This document shows positions 35,072-44,861 of a stretch of DNA of 61,130 nucleotides, in pieces. This DNA comes from JACCZR01 sp035296565 (GTDB lineage: Bacteria > Actinomycetota > Thermoleophilia > Solirubrobacterales > Thermoleophilaceae). The stretch's first letter is position 1; each line of letters begins with the position of its first letter. The stretch covers positions 1-61,130 of the forward strand of contig DATHAQ010000007.1 of the NCBI GenBank assembly GCA_035296565.1. The letters run 5' to 3'. A model generated the notes under the pieces. That model did not search any database and had not been told where the DNA came from. It worked only from the letters and a program-made list of their open reading frames with translations. The position numbers were made by a program, and so were the translations under genes.

Positions 35072-36360
35072 CGCTCCTCGTCCCCGAGGCGCAGCGGGTG
35101 ACCGAGCTGGCCCAACTCCGCCGACGCGCGCCCGAAGAACAGGCCCACGGTCCAGTCGGCGGCGAGGCGGAGGCGGCGGCCGAGGCCGGGCATGAGCATC
35201 AGGTGGTAGGTGCGGGCCGCGAACCAGGCGGGCAGGCCGCGCAGCCTCACGCCGAGCATGGTCGCCACCGCAAGGTGCTGGCCCATGTCCACGAACACAC
35301 CCAGGGTGCGGTAGCGGAACGGCGTGAGCTTGCGTCCCCTGAGCGAGGCGGCCACGTTCTCTGCCGCGCGGCGGCCGTGGCGCAGGGCGTGCTGCGCGGT
35401 AGGCGGGCAGGGGCGCTTACGGCCCTGGGCGGGGTCGGGCACCGCCGCGGCGTCACCGATCGCCCACACGCCGGGGCAGCCCTCCACTCGGAGGTAGCGG
35501 TCGGTGACGATCCGCCCGTGCTCGCCCAGCGGCAGACCGAGATCCTTCACCACCGCGGGCGGCTTGACCCCGGCCGTCCAACACAGATAGCGGGTGGGGA
35601 CGACCTCGCCCGTGGACAGGGTCGCACTGTCCGCGGTGAGCGATCCGAGCCGGGTGCCCGTCGCGATCTCGAGGCCGCGCCCGCGCAGCTCGCGTGTGGC
35701 GAACTCGGCCAGGCTCTCGGGGATCTCCTGCATGATCCGGTTCTCGGCCTCCACCAGCACCCAGCGGGTGCCGTCGATGCGGCAGCGGGGGTAGCGGTGG
35801 ATAACCGAGTTGACGAAGTCCTGTAGCTCGGCGATCCCCTCCACGCCCGCGTATCCGGCGCCCACGAAGACGAAGGTCAGGTAGGCCCGGCGCTGCTCGC
35901 GGTCGGGCAGCGACTCCGCCACCTCCAGGTTCCACAGCGCCCGATTGCGCAGCTCGACCGCATCGGGCAGGTCCTTGAAGCCCAGCCCGTGCTCGGCCAG
36001 GCCGGGGACCGGCAGGGTGCGCGATACCGAGCCGAGCGCGAGGATCAGGTGGTCGTAGCCGAGCGTCTCGTCGCGGCCGTCGACGGTCCGTACCCCGAGC
36101 TCGCGAGCCCGGGCGTCCCCGCCGGTGACCGAGCCCAGCTTGACCTCGGTCCAGCCGAGCTCCTCGCGCGCGGGTACGACCACGTGACGGGGCTCGAGCG
36201 ACCCGGCCGCGGCGCCCGGGAGCAGCGGGGTGTAGAGCAGGTAGTTGGTCTCGGTGACCAGGGTGATGGTCGCGCTGTGGCGAGCGAGGACCGACTCGAG
36301 GCGGCGGGCGGCGTAGAGGCCGCCGAAGCCGCCGCCGGCTATGACGACGTGGAAGGCCAC
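35068..36360 (-). CDS. Type II NADH dehydrogenase-like FAD oxidoreductase
   Basis: 430 residues. N-terminal FAD loop VVIAGGGFGGLYAARRLE (about 4-21), second Rossmann loop FVFVGAGYAGVEGIAEL (about 163-179), FAD-contact WAIGDAAAVPDPA (about 293-305) and C-terminal membrane-associated segment. Oxidises NADH and passes electrons to a quinone (menaquinone here, which the window synthesises) without proton pumping. GTG start with TAGCCT 10 nt upstream. Overlaps the following GNAT gene. Confidence 0.88.
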   Translation of the reverse strand: MAFHVVIAGGGFGGLYAARRLESVLARHSATITLVTETNYLLYTPLLPGAAAGSLEPRHVVVPAREELGWTEVKLGSVTGGDARARELGVRTVDGRDETLGYDHLILALGSVSRTLPVPGLAEHGLGFKDLPDAVELRNRALWNLEVAESLPDREQRRAYLTFVFVGAGYAGVEGIAELQDFVNSVIHRYPRCRIDGTRWVLVEAENRIMQEIPESLAEFATRELRGRGLEIATGTRLGSLTADSATLSTGEVVPTRYLCWTAGVKPPAVVKDLGLPLGEHGRIVTDRYLRVEGCPGVWAIGDAAAVPDPAQGRKRPCPPTAQHALRHGRRAAENVAASLRGRKLTPFRYRTLGVFVDMGQHLAVATMLGVRLRGLPAWFAARTYHLMLMPGLGRRLRLAADWTVGLFFGRASAELGQLGHPLRLGDEER

Positions 36361-36373
36361 GAGCGCGGCGAGG

Positions 36374-37024
36374 CTAGCGAGCCTCGGCGCGGGCCCGCTC
36401 CCGGGCCATATCCAGCGCCGGGCGCATGGGCTTCGGCAGCCGCCGGCGGACTCGCCAGGGGGCGCCGCAGAAGGCGTGGTTGGCCACAGTGGCGAAGCCT
36501 TCCTCGTCGGTTCGCAGCGCCAGCAGGAGATGCGCGATCCGATCCGATGGCGGCAGCTCGGGCTCGGGCACCCGCACGCAGAAGCAGTGCACGCGCTTCG
36601 CCCCGGGGCTCACGAGCAGCGCCCCCGCCTCCCCCACCAGCCAAGTGCCCAGTGTGCCGTGCTCCAGGGCGAGGCCCGTCCTCCGCTGCAGGTCGCGCGC
36701 GTCGTGGCCGAGCAGGTCCGCCAGGAGCCCCTGCGCCACCGGCTCCGCGCGCTCGTTGCGTGGGCCCTTGGCCCGCACGACGCTCGCGCCGCGAAACGCG
36801 TAGAGCTCGGGGATCATCCAGGCGTGCGCGGCCGTGGCCAGCGCGACGGGGAGCGTGATCGGCTCGAAGGCCACCATCGCCACGCTGCCCACCGCGAGCG
36901 GCGCGGTGTAGAGGGCGGTCGACACCCGCCACCAGCGTCCGTGGCGGGCGAGGAAGCGCGCGTCGGTGCGCTCGCGCCAGGGGACCTGGCCGAGCTCGGG
37001 GAGGGCGGGCGCCGAGGCGCTCAA
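36374..37024 (-). CDS. Membrane protein, unknown function
   Basis: 216 residues. Two hydrophobic segments at about 36-56 and 58-78, then a cytoplasmic domain with Cys, His and Arg (CFCVRVPEPELPPSDRIAHLLLALRTDEEGFATV) and a basic tail. Not recognised; no catalytic motif seen. TTG start overlaps the preceding 74-residue gene as TTGA, so the two are probably made together. Confidence 0.72.
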   Translation of the reverse strand: MSASAPALPELGQVPWRERTDARFLARHGRWWRVSTALYTAPLAVGSVAMVAFEPITLPVALATAAHAWMIPELYAFRGASVVRAKGPRNERAEPVAQGLLADLLGHDARDLQRRTGLALEHGTLGTWLVGEAGALLVSPGAKRVHCFCVRVPEPELPPSDRIAHLLLALRTDEEGFATVANHAFCGAPWRVRRRLPKPMRPALDMARERARAEAR

Positions 37025-37245
37025 CCGCCGGCGATCGGGCGGCGCAGGATGACCAGGTCGGCCTCGCGCGGCAGATCGCGCACCTGCGCGGCGCTGCCCG
37101 GGCCGTCGGGGACAGTCCCGATGTAGCCGAGGTCGAGCTGCCCGCGGAACTCCTGCACGGCGGCCTCGAAGGCGGCGTCGTCCTGGTCCGTCCACTCGGC
37201 CAGCGTCGAGTGGCCGGTGCCGTCCATGCGGATGAGTCGCGCCAT
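37021..37245 (-). CDS. Small acidic protein, unknown function
   Basis: 74 residues from ATG 37245, with GGAGG 5 nt upstream. Begins M-A-R-L-I-R-M-D-G-T-G-H-S-T-L-A-E-W, then a helix rich in D, E and A. Looks like a small single-domain protein of the type that begins with a D-x-T-G strand. Not recognised. Coupled to the membrane-protein gene through TTGA. Confidence 0.7.
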   Translation of the reverse strand: MARLIRMDGTGHSTLAEWTDQDDAAFEAAVQEFRGQLDLGYIGTVPDGPGSAAQVRDLPREADLVILRRPIAGG

Positions 37246-37319
37246 GCTTTCCTCCAGTCCCGGGTTCCCGGCCGAGGATACGCCTTCGGTCCAGCGCTCT
37301 CTCCCGTGCCGCACCAAGC

Positions 37320-37345
37320 GTTAGCCGCCTCCCTCTCCGGGGTAA
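37320..37345 (+). promoter_or_regulatory. Candidate stress-sigma promoter for PRC-barrel gene
   Basis: GTTAGC, 14 nt, GGGTAA, about 35 nt before the ATG at 37380. It approximates the sigma-B-type pattern GTTT-N13-15-GGGTA. The 134-bp divergent gap 37246-37379 also holds a GGGG-TAA-CCCC palindrome (37339-37349) overlapping the -10. Confidence 0.4.
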
Positions 37346-37379
37346 CCCCTCCCACGCAAGAGGTGAGAGGAGGGCCGGG

Positions 37380-37799
37380 ATGGCCCGGAGAGCAGCAGCG
37401 GCGACCGACCTCTCTGAGTGGTCGGGGCGCACGCTGATCGACAGGAACGGCGAGCGCATCGGCGAGGTCGACTTCCTGTACGTGGACAGCGAGTCCGATC
37501 GGCCGGAATGGGCGGGAGTGCTCAACCTCCACCTGCTCGGGATGCGGCCTGCGCTCGTGCCGCTTCGCCGCGCCGCGGTGCGCGGCCGGGAGGTACGCGT
37601 GGCCAACGTGACGCGGGCCCAGGTGCGCCACGCCCCCTACGTCGAGCCCGACCGCGGCCTGTCCGACGACGACGAGGCGCTGCTCATCGCCCATTACCGC
37701 TTGCGGCCGCGGCGCCCGACACGGCCCAAGGGCCCGCGCCGAAGGCCCAAGGCACCGGCCCCCGCCGACCCTCCCTCGGGGGTTAGCCCAATCGGGTGA
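37380..37799 (+). CDS. PRC-barrel domain protein with basic tail
   Basis: 139 residues. PRC-barrel fold at about 12-85 (LSEWSGRTLIDRNGERIGEVDFLYVD, WAGVLNLHLLGMRPALVPL), a short helix DDEALLIAHY, then a Pro/Lys/Arg-rich tail (PRRPTRPKGPRRRPKAPAPADPP). PRC-barrels occur in RNA maturation and photosynthetic and stress proteins and usually mediate protein-protein contact. ATG has GGAGGG upstream. It is the first gene of a four-gene plus-strand group with a GvpZ-like protein and a repeat protein. Confidence 0.85.
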   Translation: MARRAAAATDLSEWSGRTLIDRNGERIGEVDFLYVDSESDRPEWAGVLNLHLLGMRPALVPLRRAAVRGREVRVANVTRAQVRHAPYVEPDRGLSDDDEALLIAHYRLRPRRPTRPKGPRRRPKAPAPADPPSGVSPIG

Positions 37800-37802
37800 G
37801 TC

Positions 37803-37827
37803 GTTTGGCCACGGGTGAGAGGGGTAC
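37803..37827 (+). promoter_or_regulatory. Candidate stress-sigma promoter for SRPBCC gene
   Basis: GTTTGG, 13 nt, GGGTAC, a good match to sigma-B/sigma-H-type promoters (GTTT...GGGTA). The start codon lies about 45 nt downstream, leaving room for the GAGGAGG Shine-Dalgarno. Confidence 0.5.
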
Positions 37828-37871
37828 ACCACCTGTGTGGGCGGGGGACCCACTTACGACGAGGAGGCGGA

Positions 37872-39242
37872 ATGGCGAAGAAGACGAGCGCTACCACCGA
37901 GAAGGCGAAGGAAGCGACCGATCAGGCCCAGGACACGGGCTCCGAGGGCGCGCAGGACGCGAAGGACACCGCGAGCGATGCGGCCGGCCAGTCGAACGGG
38001 AGCGGGTCGAACGGAATCTTCTCTGAGCTCATCGGCACAGCGCGAGACGCCGCGCTGGAAGCGCTCAAGCCGGTCGTCAAGGAAGCGGCCCAGTCCGCAG
38101 CGGGCTTCGCCGCCCAGAAGGGTCCGGACCTGATCAAGGACAAGGTCTCCGACCTCACCGACGGCGGCGGGCTCGAGGATCTCGCCAACAAGGGTCTTTC
38201 CCAGGCGGGCCCGATCGGCAGCATCGCCTCGAAGCTCGGCATGGGCGGAAAGCTCGTCGACAGCATCATGCCCGGGGACGACGATGACGAGGAAGGAGAG
38301 GGCGGCGAGACCGACGCCGATGCCACGGGCAGTGGCCGACGCATGCCGGTGCAGCAGGCGATGGACGTCGCGGTGCCGATCGACATCGCCTACAACCAGT
38401 GGACCCAGTTCGAGGAGTACCCCAACTTCATGCACCGGGTCAACAGCGCGAACCAGGAAGACGAGGGCCACGTCAAGTTCACGGAGAAGATGTGGAACTT
38501 CACCCGCGACTTCGAGGCCGAGATCGTTGAGCAGCGGCCCAACGAGCGGATCGTGTGGCGCAGCGTCAACGGCATTCAGCACGCCGGTGTGGTCACTTTC
38601 CACGAGCTGGCGCCGCGGTTGACCCACATCGAGCTCACGGTCGACTTCAAGCCCTCGGGCTTCTTCGAGAAGATCGGGCGCGGAGCCCGCTTCTCCAAGC
38701 GCGCGATCAGGGCCGACATGCACCGCTTCAAGGCCTACATCGAGATGAAGGAGGAGGAGGACGGCGCCTGGCGCGGCTTCGTCCAGGACGGCGAGTTCAC
38801 CGGCTGGGAGGAAGAGCAGGCCGAGGACGAGCAGGCCGAGGAGATGGAGGGCGAAGAGGCCCCTGAGGGAGAGGTCGACGAGGAGGAGCAGCCCGAGGCC
38901 GAGGAGGCCGAGGAGGAGCAGCCCGAGGCCGAGGAGGAGCCGGCTGAGGACGAGGAGAGCGAAGAGGAAGAGGAGGAGCCCGAGGCCGAGGAGGAGCCGG
39001 AGGAGGAGGCCGAGGCCGAGGCCGAGGACGAGGAGCCCGAGGAGGAGCCGGAGGAGAAGCCCGCTCCGCGCCGCCGCCGCACTTCGAAGTCGAAGTCGAA
39101 GTCCAGCGGCAACGGACGCTCAGGGCAGTCGGGCCAGCGCCGTCGCTCAGGGCAGTCGCAGAAGTCCAACGGCGGTGGAGGCAGGAAGCGGCCGAGCTCG
39201 CCGCGCAAGCCGAAGCCGGCCCGTACGGCGGCACGCTCGTAG
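37872..39242 (+). CDS. SRPBCC (GvpZ-like) protein with acidic and basic tails
   Basis: 456 residues. Residues 1-45 are polar, S/T/A/G-rich with alternating K and E/D; 50-135 predicted helical (SELIGTARDAALEALKPVVKEA...); START/polyketide-cyclase-type SRPBCC domain about 158-300 (DVAVPIDIAYNQWTQFEEYPNFM, IVEQRPNERIVWRSVNG, HAGVVTFHELAPRLTHIEL). Then 313-396 is almost pure E with A and P, and 397-456 is entirely basic (K/R with S/G, no acid). The SRPBCC part resembles the GvpZ-type proteins of actinobacterial gas-vesicle clusters, but no gvpA/gvpF/gvpJ is in the window. Start ATG with GAGGAGG. Binding partner unknown. Confidence 0.85.
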   Translation: MAKKTSATTEKAKEATDQAQDTGSEGAQDAKDTASDAAGQSNGSGSNGIFSELIGTARDAALEALKPVVKEAAQSAAGFAAQKGPDLIKDKVSDLTDGGGLEDLANKGLSQAGPIGSIASKLGMGGKLVDSIMPGDDDDEEGEGGETDADATGSGRRMPVQQAMDVAVPIDIAYNQWTQFEEYPNFMHRVNSANQEDEGHVKFTEKMWNFTRDFEAEIVEQRPNERIVWRSVNGIQHAGVVTFHELAPRLTHIELTVDFKPSGFFEKIGRGARFSKRAIRADMHRFKAYIEMKEEEDGAWRGFVQDGEFTGWEEEQAEDEQAEEMEGEEAPEGEVDEEEQPEAEEAEEEQPEAEEEPAEDEESEEEEEEPEAEEEPEEEAEAEAEDEEPEEEPEEKPAPRRRRTSKSKSKSSGNGRSGQSGQRRRSGQSQKSNGGGGRKRPSSPRKPKPARTAARS

Positions 39243-39266
39243 GGGCGCCCGAGAGGAGCTGGAGAG

Positions 39267-40532
39267 ATGGCCACCCAGAAGAACAAGAAGAACCAGGACA
39301 CGAGCCGCAACAACGGCGGCGACCAGTCCAAGTCGGAGAAGCGCGCGTCCCAGAAGGACGACGAGTACCGCTTCGCGAGCAACCTGCCCGACGACGACAA
39401 GGGCTCGGTTCCGGAGTCGGAGTACCAGGACTACGCGATCATGTCGCGTGAGGACACGAGCGAGGCGCCGGATGTCCTGCTCGACATCCCGGTCGTCAAG
39501 GTCGACGAGATCAACTTCGAGCTGGAGGACCTGCGTGCGCACGTGTCCCTCCAGGCCGAGGTGCTCGACCTGCTCCAGCTCAACGTCGGTGCCGACGTGT
39601 CATTGGGACGGGTGGCCCTCGAGATCAAGGGCGTCGAGGCGCAGGCCCTGCTCAAGGTGCGCCTCGACAACGTGGCGGCGATCGTCGACCGCGTACTGAC
39701 CACCATCGACCGCAACCCGCAGATCCTCGAGAACATCACCAAGAGCCTCGGGAACACGGTCGAGGAGGTCGGACAGGGCGCCGGCAAGGCCGTCGGAGAG
39801 ATCGGCGAAGGCGCCGGCTCTGCCGTCGAGGACGTCGGCGAAGGCGCGGGCTCTGCCGTCGAGGATGTCGGAGAGGGTGCCGGCTCGGCCGTCGAGGACG
39901 TCGGTGAAGGGGCCGGCTCTGCCGTCGAGGACGTCGGCGAAGGCGCCGGGTCAGCGGTGGAGGACGTCGGCGAGGGAGCCGGCGAGGCCGTGGAGGACGT
40001 CGGCGAAGGCGCCGGCGAGGCCGTGGAGGACGTCGGCGAGGGTACTGGCGAGGCGGTCGAGTCGACGGGCGAGGCGGTCGAGGAGGTCGGCGACGATGCC
40101 GGCGAGGCGGCCAAGGGCGCCACGAAGGAAGTCGGCAAGACCGCGCGCGGAGCCACCGAGGAGGCCGGCAAGACCGCACGGGGGGCCACGAAGGAGGCCG
40201 GGAAGACCACCCGGGGCGCCACCAAGGAGGCGGGCAAGACGACCCGCGGAGCCACCAAGGAGGCGGGCAAGACCGCCCAGGGGGCCACCAAGCAGACTGG
40301 CAAGGCCGCCCAAGGGGCGACCAAGCAGGCGGGTAAGACCGCCCAGGGGGCGACGAAGCAGACTGGCAAGGCCGCGAACGGCGCGACCAGCAAGTCGGGC
40401 TCGTCGTCGAAGTCGGGCTCGTCGAAGTCCGGTTCCTCGTCGAAGTCCGGCTCCTCGTCGAAGTCCGGCTCCTCGTCGAAGTCGAGGTCGAGCTCCTCGA
40501 AGCGCTCGCGCTCCGGCGGCAAGAAGAGGTAG
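39267..40532 (+). CDS. Polyampholyte 11-residue-repeat protein
   Basis: 421 residues. 1-65 polar, unordered. 68-155 a conserved folded block (LLDIPVVKVDEINFELEDLRAHVSLQAEVLDLLQLNVGADVSL...RVLTTIDRNPQIL), of a kind I associate with gas-vesicle-type clusters but cannot name. 163-378 contains 19 eleven-residue units plus one shortened unit: first nine are acidic (consensus SAVEDVGEGAG), last nine basic or mixed (consensus KTARGATKEAG). 379-421 is S/G/K-rich and basic. Gly recurs at fixed spacing; the layout resembles LEA-like or lipid-binding 11-mer helices. Five identical peptide units use different synonymous codons. Confidence 0.85.
   Translation: MATQKNKKNQDTSRNNGGDQSKSEKRASQKDDEYRFASNLPDDDKGSVPESEYQDYAIMSREDTSEAPDVLLDIPVVKVDEINFELEDLRAHVSLQAEVLDLLQLNVGADVSLGRVALEIKGVEAQALLKVRLDNVAAIVDRVLTTIDRNPQILENITKSLGNTVEEVGQGAGKAVGEIGEGAGSAVEDVGEGAGSAVEDVGEGAGSAVEDVGEGAGSAVEDVGEGAGSAVEDVGEGAGEAVEDVGEGAGEAVEDVGEGTGEAVESTGEAVEEVGDDAGEAAKGATKEVGKTARGATEEAGKTARGATKEAGKTTRGATKEAGKTTRGATKEAGKTAQGATKQTGKAAQGATKQAGKTAQGATKQTGKAANGATSKSGSSSKSGSSKSGSSSKSGSSSKSGSSSKSRSSSSKRSRSGGKKR
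39753..40400 (+). repeat. Coding tandem repeat of 33 bp
   Basis: About 19 in-frame 33-bp units plus one 21-bp unit. The five identical-peptide units differ at many third positions, so the repeat is old and kept by selection on the protein. Not a CRISPR array: units are contiguous and coding. Confidence 0.85.
40392..40500 (+). repeat. Ser-Lys-Gly low-complexity coding repeat
   Basis: Units encoding S-S-K-S-G or S-S-S-K-S-G repeated about six times with nearly identical DNA (tcgaagtccggctcctcg type), so this tail is a recent expansion compared with the preceding 33-bp array. Confidence 0.75.
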
Positions 40533-40535
40533 GCC

Positions 40536-40792
40536 ATGGCCGAGAAGCGCCGAGAGCCGGACATCGAGTTCGGGGCGCGCATCGACGCGAAGGAAATGCG
40601 CTTCGGGGAGGTGCCCGAGACGAACGTCGACTTCTTCGGCGACCCCGACCACGAGTCGGGGCACGGCGACCAGCGCACGAACCTGCCTGAGGAGGTCGAG
40701 GAGGACAAGACCTACCGCGACGTGCGGGTGGACTACCGGCTGTCGAGCAAGCTCAAGTTCGACGACGAGAAGGACGCGCCCTGGAACAGGGA

Positions 40793-40796
<4 letters not shown>
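40536..40796 (+). CDS. Small charged protein of the GvpZ-like cluster
   Basis: 86 residues, starts 3 bp after the repeat-protein stop, AAGAGG upstream. Strongly charged: acidic middle (EVEEDKTYRDV), ends KFDDEKDAPWNRD. Contains motif D-F-F-G-D-P-D-H-E-S-G-H and V-D-Y-R-L-S-S-K-L-K-F, which look conserved, but I do not recognise the family. Its TAG shares CTAG with the convergent gatB stop. It likely works with the upstream repeat and SRPBCC proteins. Confidence 0.75.
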
Positions 40797-42212
<1,416 letters not shown>

Positions 42213-42220
<8 letters not shown>

Positions 42221-43616
42221 GCGCCGGGCTCGTGTCGAAGCCGATGGCCTGCTCGAGGGCGTGCCCCGCGTCGAGGAGGCGGCCCTCGGAGAAGGCCGGC
42301 CCCGCTAGCTGAAAGCCCACCGGCAGCCCCTCGCTGAGGCCCGCCGGGATGGACAGGGCAGGGATCCCGGCCAGGGGCATCGGCACGGTGAAGTAGTCGG
42401 AGAGGTACATCGAGTACGGGTCGTCGGTGCGCTCGCCCAGCCGGAAGGCCACGCTGGGCGAAGTCGGGGTCACGATCACGTCGACGGCCTCGAACGCGCT
42501 GCGGAAGTCCTCGGCGATCCTGGTGCGCACGCGCTGAGCCTTGCCGTACAGGGCGTCGTAGTAGCCCGAGGAGAGCGCGTAGGTGCCGAGCATGATGCGG
42601 CGCTTGACCTCGTCGCCGAAGCCCTCGCCGCGGGTCTCCTCGTACATCGAGAGCAGGTCGCCGTCGCCGCTGCGCAAGCCGAAGCGCACACCGTCGTAGC
42701 GAGCCAGGTTCGCGCTCGCCTCCGCCGGGGCGAGCAGGTAGTAGGCCGAGAGGCCGTGGTCGGCGTTGGGGAGGTCGATCTTCCGCACCGTGCCCCCCAG
42801 CTCCTCGATGGTCTGCAGCGTGCCGTCGAACACCTGCTTGACCCCGGGCTCGACGCCGTCGTCGGTCAGGTTGGAGGGCACGCCGAAGCGGATGCCGTCG
42901 AGCCGCTCCGCCGTCGGCGGGCTCAGCTCGTCCGGGAAGTCGAGCGAGGTGGAGTCGCAGGGATCGCGACCCACCATGTGGGAGAACAACAGCGCGGCGT
43001 CCTTGACGTCCCGCGTGAGCGGCCCCGCCTGGTCGAGCGAGGAGGCGAAGGCGATCATGCCGTAGCGCGACACGGCCCCGTAGGTGGGCTTGAGGCCCAC
43101 GACGCCGCACAGCGACGCCGGCTGGCGGATCGACCCGCCGGTGTCCGTGCCGATGGCCCAGGGCGCCAGGCCCGCCGCCACCGCTGCCGCCGAGCCGCCG
43201 CTGGAGCCACCCGGCACCCGCGCGCGGTCCCACGGGTTATGCACCGGGCCGAAGCCCGAGTTCTCGTTCGACGAGCCCATCGCGAACTCGTCCATGTTGG
43301 TCTTGCCCAGCAGGGGAGCGCCGGCCTCGGCGAGCCGCGCGACGCTCGTGGCGGTATAGGCCGGCCGGTGGCCTTCCAGGATGCGCGAGCCGGCCGCACT
43401 CGTGACGCCCTCGACGCAGAAGAGGTCCTTGACGGCCAGCGGCACGCCGGCGAGCGGGGCGTCCGGGGAGGTCTCGGGCGCCTCGTCGGCGACCCACAGG
43501 AAGGCGTTGAGCTCCTCGGCGGCCGCTCGCTCGCGGTAGGCCTCGAAGAGCTCCGGCGCCGACAGCTCACCCGCCCGGATGCGCTCGGCGGCCTCTGCGG
43601 CCGTCAGCTCGATCAT
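42213..43616 (-). CDS. gatA: Asp/Glu-tRNA amidotransferase subunit A
   Basis: 467 residues, amidase-signature family. Ser-cisSer-Lys triad visible: Lys in LAVKDLFCVEG (about 62-72) and the serines in VPGGSSGGSAAAVAAG...IGTDTGGSIRQPASLCGVVGLKPTYG (about 133-180). Releases ammonia from glutamine for GatB. ATG overlaps gatC stop as ATGA. Confidence 0.96.
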
Positions 43617-43897
43617 CCGCCCGGGCTGGGCACTCGAAAGCCCTCGTCCGACGCGTCGGGGGCGCCCTCCACCACCCGCTCGCGCGGCCAGCTGTCGCGG
43701 GGCTCGTCGGCACGTAGGACGTTCTCCAGCGGGGCAACGTGCGACGTCGGCTCCACGTCGTCGAGCTCCAGCGCCTGGATGGCTTCGACGTGCTGGAGGA
43801 TGTCCTGGAGCTCCGCGGTCATGCGCTGGACCTCCTCGTCGGTGAGCCGCAGCCGGGCGAGGCGGGCGACGTGCAGGACCTGGTCGCGGTCGATCAC
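43613..43897 (-). CDS. gatC: Asp/Glu-tRNA amidotransferase subunit C
   Basis: 94 residues. Small linker subunit that holds GatA and GatB together: RDQVLHVARLARLRLTDEEVQRMTAELQDILQHVEAIQALEL-DDVEPTSHVAPLENVLRADEP is the family core. First gene of gatCAB; GTG start has TAGAAT 7 nt upstream, and the TAG of that -10 is also the stop codon of the preceding gene. Confidence 0.94.
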   Translation of the reverse strand: MIDRDQVLHVARLARLRLTDEEVQRMTAELQDILQHVEAIQALELDDVEPTSHVAPLENVLRADEPRDSWPRERVVEGAPDASDEGFRVPSPGG

Positions 43898-43904
43898 GGG
43901 GGCG

Positions 43905-43910
43905 ATTCTA
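43905..43910 (-). promoter_or_regulatory. Leaderless -10 element for gatCAB
   Basis: TAGAAT, 7 nt, then GTG at 43897. Its first three bases are the stop codon of the upstream gene. Confidence 0.6.
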
Positions 43911-44708
43911 GGTTGGCCGGCGCCGGCGCCACGCCCACCCGCCCGCGACGATGGCCAGCATGACCCCGAGGGCTGCGGCCGGCGCCGGCCAGGGAGCCCC
44001 GGGCGGAGTGGAGCCGCACACCTCGGCTTTCGCGGCGTAAGCGGCAGGGCGGCTGAAGCGGCGATCCTCCTGGAAGCGTGGCCCGCGCGGGCTCGACTCC
44101 TCACCCGGCCATGGGCCCGCCCGGCTTGCGCCCCAACGCCCGCGGTACGCCATCCACGGAGGAGCGCCCGCTGATACGACCGTCACCGGCGGCCTGACCT
44201 GCCGGCCCAGGCCGTCCGCCTCATCGTTGGGGTCCGGCCAGGGACGATCCGTGGTCCCGCGTCTTGGGTAGACGGCGTGCGAGGCGTTGGCCACGTAGAG
44301 CACTGGCGCCTCGCCCCGTACTTCGAACCGCCCGCAACGCTCGGCCCAGGAGTGCTGAGCGACGACGAGGAGATCGGGTCGGGCATTTCGGCCCAGCCTC
44401 AGCTGAGCGAACTCCCAGTCCCCCTCGTGCCGGCCCGTACGCAGTAGCCCGCGGTCCTGGGAGTTGTAGGCGAAGAAGAGCCAGTACTGCAGCCACGTTC
44501 GGCCCCCATCGCGGATCCGGTGTCCGTAGACCCGGTCAGCGCCGATCGGTCGCCGGCGGTCGTCCAGCGCTTGGGCGAAGCCGTTCTCTCGGCTGTCGTA
44601 ACGCACGACCGGGCGGTAGCGCTCCACCAAGTCGTCCTTCGCATGAGCCGCGCTCGGCACGCCTATGCACAGGCCCAGCGCAGCTGTGAGGACGGCCGCG
44701 ACCCGCAC
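43908..44708 (-). CDS. Exported Vps62/DUF946-like protein with C-terminal anchor
   Basis: 266 residues. Signal peptide 1-23 (A-H-A). Middle domain with RYRPVVRYDSRE, WLQYWLFFAYNSQDRG, GRHEGDWEFAQLRLG, VVAQHSWAERC and PVLYVANASHAVYP, the pattern of Vps62-related proteins seen in secreted bacterial and eukaryotic proteins. Residues 240-260 form a membrane helix followed by an R-R-R-R tail, so it is anchored in the cytoplasmic membrane facing out. Function unknown. GTG start with leaderless -10. Confidence 0.8.
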   Translation of the reverse strand: MRVAAVLTAALGLCIGVPSAAHAKDDLVERYRPVVRYDSRENGFAQALDDRRRPIGADRVYGHRIRDGGRTWLQYWLFFAYNSQDRGLLRTGRHEGDWEFAQLRLGRNARPDLLVVAQHSWAERCGRFEVRGEAPVLYVANASHAVYPRRGTTDRPWPDPNDEADGLGRQVRPPVTVVSAGAPPWMAYRGRWGASRAGPWPGEESSPRGPRFQEDRRFSRPAAYAAKAEVCGSTPPGAPWPAPAAALGVMLAIVAGGWAWRRRRPT

Positions 44709-44714
44709 GCCGCG

Positions 44715-44720
44715 AGCCTA
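44715..44720 (-). promoter_or_regulatory. Leaderless -10 element for Vps62-like gene
   Basis: TAGGCT, 6 nt, then GTG at 44708. Confidence 0.55.
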
Positions 44721-44849
44721 GGCCCGTGCCGAGCGCGTGGCACGCCGCCTCCTCCTCGGGCAGTTCGTCAGGCCCTGAGGAATTTCTTGCACCGTTGCCG
44801 CCCCCCGACCGGTCTCGGCCGCGCTCGCCGCGGCGCCCCGGAGCCGGGT

Positions 44850-44855
44850 TAGGAT
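44850..44855 (+). promoter_or_regulatory. Leaderless -10 element for membrane protein/P450 pair
   Basis: TAGGAT, 6 nt, then GTG at 44862. Drives a small membrane protein and, through overlap, the P450. The divergent gap 44721-44849 holds nothing else recognisable. Confidence 0.6.
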
Positions 44856-44861
44856 CCGCCC

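Noticed and set aside
39753..40400. Regular 33-bp periodicity suggesting a CRISPR array
   Set aside because: Units are contiguous, in frame and encode similar peptides; there are no unique spacers.
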